25,006 nucleotides of DNA from a virus. Position 1 is the first letter of the stretch, and every line of letters begins with the position of its first letter. Below are positions 19,796 to 25,006 of this stretch, in pieces. The position numbers and the translations under genes were made by a program. Where the stretch lies: positions 1 through 25,006 of the IMG/VR virus record IMGVR_UViG_3300030012_002609. One strand, written 5' to 3'. The notes below the pieces were generated by a model, which saw nothing but the letters and a program-made list of their open reading frames with translations, made no database searches and was not told where the DNA came from.

Positions 19796-20078
19796 TGTAA
19801 ATGTTGGTGCTTCTCTTGGCGACATAAGCGTTGCGACTTCAGATGAAGGTGGTTTGTCGTCTGATCAATTAGCAGAGATGGCTAGAAGAAAAATTATTTA
19901 TGTATCACAGGACGCTCCACCGGCTGTGCGGGAACAAGCTCAAGTGTTTTCTGAAAGAGTAGAGCAAGTGGTTAAACATTATGTAGACTTGGCGAGGGGT
20001 GAGGAGCGTGCTACCATATGCCAGATTTTGCGTAATGCAGGACATAAAGACATCGCCGAATATGTTAGGAGGCTATAA
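19788..20078 (+). CDS. Small conserved phage protein (96 aa)
   Basis: A Gly/Ser-rich start (GASLGDISVATSDEGG) is followed by helical segments: LSSDQLAEMARRKIIYVSQD, APPAVREQAQVFSERVEQVV, and an end RATICQILRNAGHKDIAEYV with RRL. This pattern of three helices, with APP-x-x-R-x-Q-A and NAGH, is common in marine phages near tail genes. Role not known; a small virion or chaperone-like component is possible. Overlaps the previous gene by 8 bases and the next by TAATG. Confidence 0.7.
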   Translation: MFSVNVGASLGDISVATSDEGGLSSDQLAEMARRKIIYVSQDAPPAVREQAQVFSERVEQVVKHYVDLARGEERATICQILRNAGHKDIAEYVRRL

Positions 20079-20533
20079 TGGCAATAACACAGGCAATGTG
20101 TAGTTCTTTCAAGCAGGAACTGCTTGTGGGTACACACAATTTTACGAATGGTTCAGGTAACACCTTTAAGTTGGCCTTGTATGCAATCGGTGGCGGTGGC
20201 AAATCTGGCACAACTGCCACTCTGGGTGCTGCGACCACTGCTTTTACTACGACTGGTGAAGTAGCGAATAGTGGATCCTATGCTTCTGGTGGTGGTGCAC
20301 TAACAAATGTAACACCAACGTTGAGTGGCACTACCGCGTTAACTGACTTTGCTGATCTAAGTTTTACCACGGCAACAATAACTGCTAGAGGTGCTTTGAT
20401 CCATAACTCATCAGCGTCTAACAAAGCTGTAGCCGTGCTTGATTTTGGATCAAATAAAAGCTCTAGCTCTGGTACGTTCACGATTCAGTTCCCTACGGCA
20501 GACGCATCAAACGCTATCATTCGGATAGCTTAA
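20078..20533 (+). CDS. Tail/fibre-associated structural protein (151 aa)
   Basis: Starts MAITQAMCSSFKQELLVGTH and continues with FKLALYAIGGGG, a Gly/Thr-rich stretch, TTGEVANSGSYASGGGALTN, TITARGALIHNSS, AVAVLDFGSNKSSSSGTF and an end ADASNAIIRIA. This series is common in marine phages, with the C-terminal LDFG and FPTAD motifs. A beta-rich minor tail or distal tail protein is likely. I cannot assign a family number. Confidence 0.7.
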   Translation: MAITQAMCSSFKQELLVGTHNFTNGSGNTFKLALYAIGGGGKSGTTATLGAATTAFTTTGEVANSGSYASGGGALTNVTPTLSGTTALTDFADLSFTTATITARGALIHNSSASNKAVAVLDFGSNKSSSSGTFTIQFPTADASNAIIRIA

Positions 20534-20544
20534 CGAGGTAAGTC

Positions 20545-21099
20545 GTGTCTAACATAGGTGGATGGGGCAGAGGCGCTTGGGGTGAAGGTGCTTGGGGTCA
20601 ACCTGTACCTGTAGTTCTCACTGGAGTTTCTGCTACCACTGGTGTTGGGACGGTTCTCGCCGGAGGTGGCAGTGTTGTAGGACCTGTTGGTGCCGTTGGC
20701 ACCATAGGTTTTGGTGATGAACAAGTAACTACCACCGCTAATGTAGCTGTAACTGGTGTTACAGCGACCATTGCTACATCCACTCCTACGGCTCCAGCCG
20801 CAGTTATTTTAACAGGCGTTCCTGCCACCGCTTCTACGACAACACCAACAATCGTGGGTAACGCAATCTTTAGCGTTACTGGTAATTCTGCGTCTATCAC
20901 CGCAGGATCTCCGGTTGTGGACGATTTTGCTTTTGGTGTTACAGGATTGTCAGCAACCGGAAATGTTGGTATTGTCTTTATCTGGGGACAGGTAGTTCCA
21001 GATCAAACAGCCTCGTGGTCAGAGATTACTTCGGCTGAAAGTGATATTTGGACGGAAATAACACCAAGTCAAACTCCAGACTGGAAAGAGGTTGCATAG
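20545..21099 (+). CDS. Repeat-rich protein with WG motifs, probable tail/adhesin component (184 aa)
   Basis: Starts with GTG at 20545, preceded by ACGAGG. The N-terminus GGWGRGAWGEGAWGQP has three W-G units. The body consists of five imperfect repeats built on TG-x-(S/T/P)-A-(T/S): LTGVSATTG, VTGVTATIA, LTGVPATAS, VTGNSASIT and VTGLSATGN. The end has three W-x-E-I/V units (WSEIT, WTEIT, WKEVA). No membrane segment. The repeats suggest a filament or fibre; the WG start is shared with other tail proteins in this window. Confidence 0.65.
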   Translation: MSNIGGWGRGAWGEGAWGQPVPVVLTGVSATTGVGTVLAGGGSVVGPVGAVGTIGFGDEQVTTTANVAVTGVTATIATSTPTAPAAVILTGVPATASTTTPTIVGNAIFSVTGNSASITAGSPVVDDFAFGVTGLSATGNVGIVFIWGQVVPDQTASWSEITSAESDIWTEITPSQTPDWKEVA

Positions 21100-21588
21100 A
21101 TGGCAAGCAGTTATACAACTAGGACTGGCATAGAAAAACCAGCTACCGGCGAACAATCTGGAACTTGGGGTGCCACGACAAATACTAATTTTGATATAAT
21201 TGATACGGCTCTTAACGGAGTTGTAACATTAAGTTTATCAGGCACAAGTTCAACATTAACTACGTCTGACGGTACAGTTTCGGATGGAATGAACAAACTT
21301 ATTGTTTGTGGCGGTTCCCCGTCTGGAACGCATACCATAACCATCGCTCCTAACGATGCAGAAAAGATATATTTCGTAACCAACAGCACTAATCAGTCTG
21401 TTATCTTCTCTCAGGGAAGCGGCGCAAACGTGACTGTTGCAGCGGGTGAAAGCCGTATAATTAGATCCGATGGCGCAGGAAGCGGTGCTGCGGTGACTGA
21501 TTTCACTTCAACGATGGCGGCAAGCACTACATTTATCAACAACACCGCGTCAGGTGACGCTACCGCTCTGGCAATCGCGTTAGGATAA
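21100..21588 (+). CDS. Tail fibre-like protein (162 aa)
   Basis: The ATG follows directly after the previous stop. The N-terminus MASSYTTRTGIEKPATGEQS with GTWGATTNTNFDIIDTALNG is a common opening for tail-fibre proteins in marine phages. Next are VTLSLSGTSSTLTTSDGTVS and HTITIAPNDAEKIYFVTNST, with NVTVAAGESRIIRSDGAGSG. The pattern is beta-rich. It probably forms part of a trimeric fibre, either as a short fibre or an adaptor for the larger spike at the end of the window. Confidence 0.7.
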   Translation: MASSYTTRTGIEKPATGEQSGTWGATTNTNFDIIDTALNGVVTLSLSGTSSTLTTSDGTVSDGMNKLIVCGGSPSGTHTITIAPNDAEKIYFVTNSTNQSVIFSQGSGANVTVAAGESRIIRSDGAGSGAAVTDFTSTMAASTTFINNTASGDATALAIALG

Positions 21589-21592
21589 GGAT

Positions 21593-21940
21593 ATGGCAAA
21601 CACATTCAAAGTTATAACAAAACAGAATGTTACCTCGGAAGATGTTATATATACGGTAGCCTCATCAACTACCACCGTCATCTTGGGTATTATTCTTGGC
21701 AACACCACTACGAGCCAAACTACAGCAACAGTTACTTTGTCATCTAACACAGCAAACCGCGCTGGCAATAATGACGAAGCCAATCAAGATGTTGAACTTG
21801 TAACAAATGCACCAATACCCGCAGGATCGTCATTAGAGATGCTGGCAGGAAACAAAGTGGTCATGGAAACAACTGACATTTTGAAAGTAACCGCTGCCAA
21901 TTCTACGGATGTAGCCTTGTCAATTATGGAGATCACCTAA
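21593..21940 (+). CDS. Small beta-rich tail protein (115 aa)
   Basis: AAGGAT precedes the ATG, and a TAATG overlap joins it to the next gene. It begins MANTFKVITKQNVTSEDVIY with TVASSTTTVILGIILGNTT; the later part includes NAPIPAGSSLEMLAGNKVVM and VALSIMEIT. Mostly strand-forming residues and few charges. This is a size and pattern typical of small tail proteins encoded among fibre genes. No family recognised. Confidence 0.65.
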   Translation: MANTFKVITKQNVTSEDVIYTVASSTTTVILGIILGNTTTSQTTATVTLSSNTANRAGNNDEANQDVELVTNAPIPAGSSLEMLAGNKVVMETTDILKVTAANSTDVALSIMEIT

Positions 21941-22605
21941 TGCCATATCTGGGTAATCCTCTCGCATTTGCTTACAGCGCGGTAAGCTATCAGGATCTAA
22001 CTGGAGTCACAGGAAGTCCCGTAAAAAGGGGCTTTACTCTTAACAATTCTGTTTTAAATGCTAATGAGTTAGAAGTTTTCGTGAATAACGTCCGACAAGA
22101 GCCTTCCGTGGCCTATACCGCCGCTGGCACAACTTTGACCATGACAGGTGATGTCGAGACAACGGATGACTTTTACGTTGTTTATCAAGGCATGGCAAAG
22201 CAGACTGTCACTCCTGCCGCAAGTACAAATCTGTCAATTACGGATCTTACATTGAGTGGTGAGCTTGCACTTGCTAAAGCGGTTCAAGGCACAACTTTGA
22301 CGGATACCAGCAACACAGGTAGCGTCACACTTGATTTTGATACTTATCAGAATTTTGTCTTGACCCTCACAGGGAATGTCACACTTGCTAACCCAACCAC
22401 AGAGGCGGTGGGTCAAGTGGGTTCGATTGTTCTTATCCAAGACGGTACGGGTAGCCGCACCTTGTCATTGGGAACAGACTATGAGTCGGTTGGTGGTTCT
22501 GGAATCACGCTGTCAACTGCGGCTAGCGCAACCGACATGATCCCTTATGTGGTGGCTGCATCTAACCGTATTTTGCTTGGAACGCCGCAACTGGCGTTTA
22601 GCTAG
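21940..22605 (+). CDS. Tail fibre or receptor-binding protein (221 aa)
   Basis: The N-terminal part MPYLGNPLAFAYSAVSYQDL and GFTLNNSVLNANELEVFVNN with VRQEPSVAYTAAGTTLTM and DDFYVVYQGMAKQTV resembles the beta-rich fibre N-terminal domain common in marine phages (VFVNxVRQxP-x-x-AYT, VVYQGxA). A second, Thr/Ser-rich part follows (LTLSGELALAKAV; FVLTLTGNVTLANPTT), and the end is LLGTPQLAFS. Probably a trimeric fibre. It precedes the large spike gene by 8 bases. Confidence 0.7.
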   Translation: MPYLGNPLAFAYSAVSYQDLTGVTGSPVKRGFTLNNSVLNANELEVFVNNVRQEPSVAYTAAGTTLTMTGDVETTDDFYVVYQGMAKQTVTPAASTNLSITDLTLSGELALAKAVQGTTLTDTSNTGSVTLDFDTYQNFVLTLTGNVTLANPTTEAVGQVGSIVLIQDGTGSRTLSLGTDYESVGGSGITLSTAASATDMIPYVVAASNRILLGTPQLAFS

Positions 22606-22613
22606 GAGGCAGT

Positions 22614-25006
22614 ATGTCAGGTCCTTTTGGCGCAAGTCCGTGGGGATACAGCCCAAGCACAGATTTCTATGACTACAGCATCAATCAGTCTTTGCGGCTA
22701 GATGACAGTTCTGGTGCAAAACTAACTATATCTTCTGCATCTCCAACAGCGACTAATAGAAAAAAGGTTACGATAAGTTGTTGGGTAAAACGTGCGGTTC
22801 TCGGTTCAGGGGTTTACACCATATTTCACGGAGGCAGTTCTGGATTAATGATGCAGTTCGGGCCGACTGGTGCCGATGAAATATACATATATCAATCCCC
22901 ATGGCAAATATATAAAGACGCTCTGTTAATACGAGATGCATCAGCGTGGTATCACTTCGCCTTAATTCTAGATAGTACGCAGTCAACTGACAGTGATAGG
23001 GCAAAATTTTACATAAATGGTCAGTTAGAAGATTTAAGCACTTGGCAGGTCGGCTCCGGTGCAGGACGCTATCCTGGACTAAACGTAGACTTTAATTGGC
23101 ATACAGGAACTACGCAGAGGATTGGTAGCACGGGTGGCACAGATGATTTAGCTGGGTACATAGCTGAGTTTATTTCTATTGATGGTCAGGATACCTCAAT
23201 ATCTGATTTCGGAGAGACGAAAAACGGAGTTTGGGTTCCAAAAGATGTGTCAGGTTTGACATTAGGTAATGCTGGCTTTCATCTTGATTTTGCAAATAGC
23301 GCAGACATTGGAAACGACATAGGCGCAAACAATATTGATTTTACTGCAACCAACCTATCCGCACACGATGTCGTGTCAGACAGCCCGACAAATAACTGGT
23401 GTACATTAAACTTTAATGACAGCCGCACATCACAAGGTTGGCAAGAGGGTGGATTAAAATGGCTTGCGTCATCAACTCAATACCAAGCTCATTCAACTAT
23501 GGTCATACCTGAAATATCAGATAGTGATATATACTATGCGGAGTGTCGGTGTAACTCTATTGGATATTCAAGGGGCATATCTCCAGTTACACTTTCTGGA
23601 GCAAACAATAGCACAGACATCACTGGTGTGCTTGTGTTGTATGATAACGGTAGACGATATAATGGAAGCACTCCGTTAGGAAGTGGCAACAATGAATATG
23701 CAACAATCTCTGCTGGCGACATATTTGGCATCAAAGCTGGTAATGGTGAATTAAGGTTTTTTCAAAATGGAACAGACCTTGGTGCGGCTTTTACAGGGCT
23801 GTCTGGGTCATACAAGTTTGTCAATTGGGCTGCTGGTGCGACTGGAACAGGCCAAACTTGGAACTTTGGTCAAGATAGCACGTTTCACGGACAAGAAACT
23901 GCTGGCACAACAACCGATAAAAATGGTCTTGGTTTGTTTAAATATTCTGATGCCTCTGGCTGTATTGCGCTTTGTGCGGCTAATATAGCAGAACCAGCCA
24001 TCGGCCCGAACAGCAATACACAAGCTGACGATAATTTTAACACGGTGCTGTATACTGGAAATGGCACAGGTCAAAGCATTACTGGTGTTGGTTTTCAACC
24101 AGACTGGGTTTGGTTAAAGACAAGGAGTGTGGGTTATCAGCATAGTCTTTATGACAGTGTTCGTGGGGGGCAATACCGTTTGGCCTCTGACCAAACTGCT
24201 GCTGAAGTAGACAATTCTTCTGCTAATTTACAGAGTTTTGATGTAGATGGCTTTACGGTCGGAACACTTATTAATGACAACCAAAACAGTGTAACATATG
24301 TTAGTTGGAACTGGAAAGCTGGTGGAACTGCATCAAGCAACACCGATGGCAGTATTACGTCACAGGTATCGGCTAATACTGACGCTGGGTTTAGCATAGT
24401 TTCTTATACGGGAAATTTTACGGGCAGCACAACTGTTGGTCACGGCCTATCAAAAAAGCCAGAACTTATATTTGTAAAAAATAGAGAGGTTGCAAGAAAT
24501 TGGCTTGTTTGGAATAAAGATGCAACCAGTGAAAAAGTTTTGTACTTAAACCTTACGAGTGGTGAAAACACTTCCGCTGCGGCTTTCGGCACACATACGA
24601 ACGAGGTTTTTGGTGTAGATGCAAGTGTGGAAACCAACGAAAACACAAAAGATATGATAGCCTACTGTTTCCACAGCGTTGAAGGCTACAGCAAGGTCGG
24701 GTCATATACGGGAAATGGCAGCTCAGATGGCACGTTTATTCACACAGGATTTAGGCCAGCTTGGATTTTATTTAAACGCTTGTCTGGTGGAAGTAATGGG
24801 TGGTTTTTGATGGACACCACAAGAGACACAGGAAATGTAATGAATACATTTTTAAGACCAAGTAGTGCCAATGATGAAGACACAGCGGCAAACTCAATAG
24901 CAGATTATTTGAGTAATGGTTTTAAATTAAGAGGCACAGGCGGTGATCTAAATACGAGTGGTCAAACCTACATCTACCTCTCCTTTGCCGAAGTCCCATT
25001 TAAATA
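22614..25006 (+). CDS. Large tail spike/fibre with lectin-like domain and DUF7483-like repeats, 3' truncated by window
   Basis: TAGGAGG lies 4 bases before ATG 22614. The frame is open to the window edge (797 codons), so the end lies outside. The N-terminus MSGPFGASPWGYSP is followed by a LamG/concanavalin-like lectin domain (about residues 25-200: VTISCWVKRAVLG, WYHFALILD, AKFYINGQLED, GTDDLAGYIAEF). A SPRY-like middle follows (NLSAHDVVSDSPTNNWCTLN; IFGIKAGNGELRFFQNGT). The C-terminal part has three repeats beginning YTGN at residues 480, 598 and 698, each with a G-F/L-x-P-x-W/L-I/V core and K-x-R (QPDWVWLKTR; KKPELIFVKNR; FRPAWILFKR). This last part resembles DUF7483 proteins (number from memory). 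It is a likely receptor-binding protein. Confidence 0.8.
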   Translation, partial: MSGPFGASPWGYSPSTDFYDYSINQSLRLDDSSGAKLTISSASPTATNRKKVTISCWVKRAVLGSGVYTIFHGGSSGLMMQFGPTGADEIYIYQSPWQIYKDALLIRDASAWYHFALILDSTQSTDSDRAKFYINGQLEDLSTWQVGSGAGRYPGLNVDFNWHTGTTQRIGSTGGTDDLAGYIAEFISIDGQDTSISDFGETKNGVWVPKDVSGLTLGNAGFHLDFANSADIGNDIGANNIDFTATNLSAHDVVSDSPTNNWCTLNFNDSRTSQGWQEGGLKWLASSTQYQAHSTMVIPEISDSDIYYAECRCNSIGYSRGISPVTLSGANNSTDITGVLVLYDNGRRYNGSTPLGSGNNEYATISAGDIFGIKAGNGELRFFQNGTDLGAAFTGLSGSYKFVNWAAGATGTGQTWNFGQDSTFHGQETAGTTTDKNGLGLFKYSDASGCIALCAANIAEPAIGPNSNTQADDNFNTVLYTGNGTGQSITGVGFQPDWVWLKTRSVGYQHSLYDSVRGGQYRLASDQTAAEVDNSSANLQSFDVDGFTVGTLINDNQNSVTYVSWNWKAGGTASSNTDGSITSQVSANTDAGFSIVSYTGNFTGSTTVGHGLSKKPELIFVKNREVARNWLVWNKDATSEKVLYLNLTSGENTSAAAFGTHTNEVFGVDASVETNENTKDMIAYCFHSVEGYSKVGSYTGNGSSDGTFIHTGFRPAWILFKRLSGGSNGWFLMDTTRDTGNVMNTFLRPSSANDEDTAANSIADYLSNGFKLRGTGGDLNTSGQTYIYLSFAEVPFK

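Noticed and set aside
22768-24646. Several short frames on both strands within 22768-24646
   Set aside because: The whole region is one uninterrupted plus-strand frame from 22614 with lectin-like and repeat domains; the short frames are shadows of it.
1-25006. tRNA genes, CRISPR arrays, insertion sequences, integrase or attachment sites
   Set aside because: I looked for cloverleaf-like segments, regularly spaced repeats, transposase motifs and integrase motifs and saw none; this was by eye and short tRNAs could be missed.

Overview
The window looks like the structural (late) half of a tailed double-stranded DNA phage of the kind recovered from marine metagenomes. The evidence is an unbroken plus-strand series: large terminase, portal, GroES-like co-chaperonin, scaffold, structural protein, HK97-fold major capsid protein, head-tail adaptors, and tail fibre or spike proteins. 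Genes sit stop-to-start (TAATG, TGATG, ATGA overlaps). There is no rRNA, tRNA, integrase, transposase or CRISPR array. The holin resembles the 3-TM type of alphaproteobacterial gene transfer agents, and base composition is moderate (mid-40s % GC by eye, not computed). A marine alphaproteobacterial host (SAR116- or Roseobacter-like) is therefore reasonable, but this is inference. No tape-measure, tail-tube or sheath gene is present while P22 gp4-like and SU10-like adaptors are, so a short-tailed (podovirus-like) particle is the best guess.

Layout. (1) Positions 1-776: four small, tightly packed minus-strand genes of unknown function, two of them membrane proteins. (2) Positions 777-1094: a divergent control region with several palindromes. 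(3) Positions 1095-5161: an HlyC-like acyltransferase, a 736-residue low-complexity protein and the large terminase. (4) Positions 5161-8221: two small proteins with related C-terminal tails, then the portal. (5) Positions 8237-10767: a block of small membrane proteins (coiled-coil, EF-hand, XhlA-like coiled-coil types) ending in a 3-TM holin. (6) Positions 10775-14391: co-chaperonin, scaffold, conserved small protein, structural protein and major capsid protein, closed by two tandem rho-independent terminators. (7) Positions 14588-17056: two virion-like beta proteins, then a run of very small, very basic, often Cys-containing proteins. (8) Positions 17057-25006: gp4-like adaptor, a virion protein carrying a cupredoxin-like domain, SU10-like adaptor, a DUF115/MptE-like enzyme, several tail or fibre proteins, and a large spike-like gene running off the window end.

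How the parts fit. Terminase and portal package DNA into a shell built by scaffold and capsid protein, probably helped by the phage co-chaperonin. The adaptors close the head, and the distal genes build the receptor-binding apparatus. The holin and neighbouring membrane proteins are candidates for lysis. The most unusual items are the HlyC-like acyltransferase beside a low-complexity protein, a virion protein with a complete type-1 copper ligand set (His, Cys, His, Met), an EF-hand membrane protein in the lysis block, a C-terminal tail motif shared by otherwise unrelated small proteins, and a hairpin at the portal stop codon that hides the next gene's ribosome-binding site.
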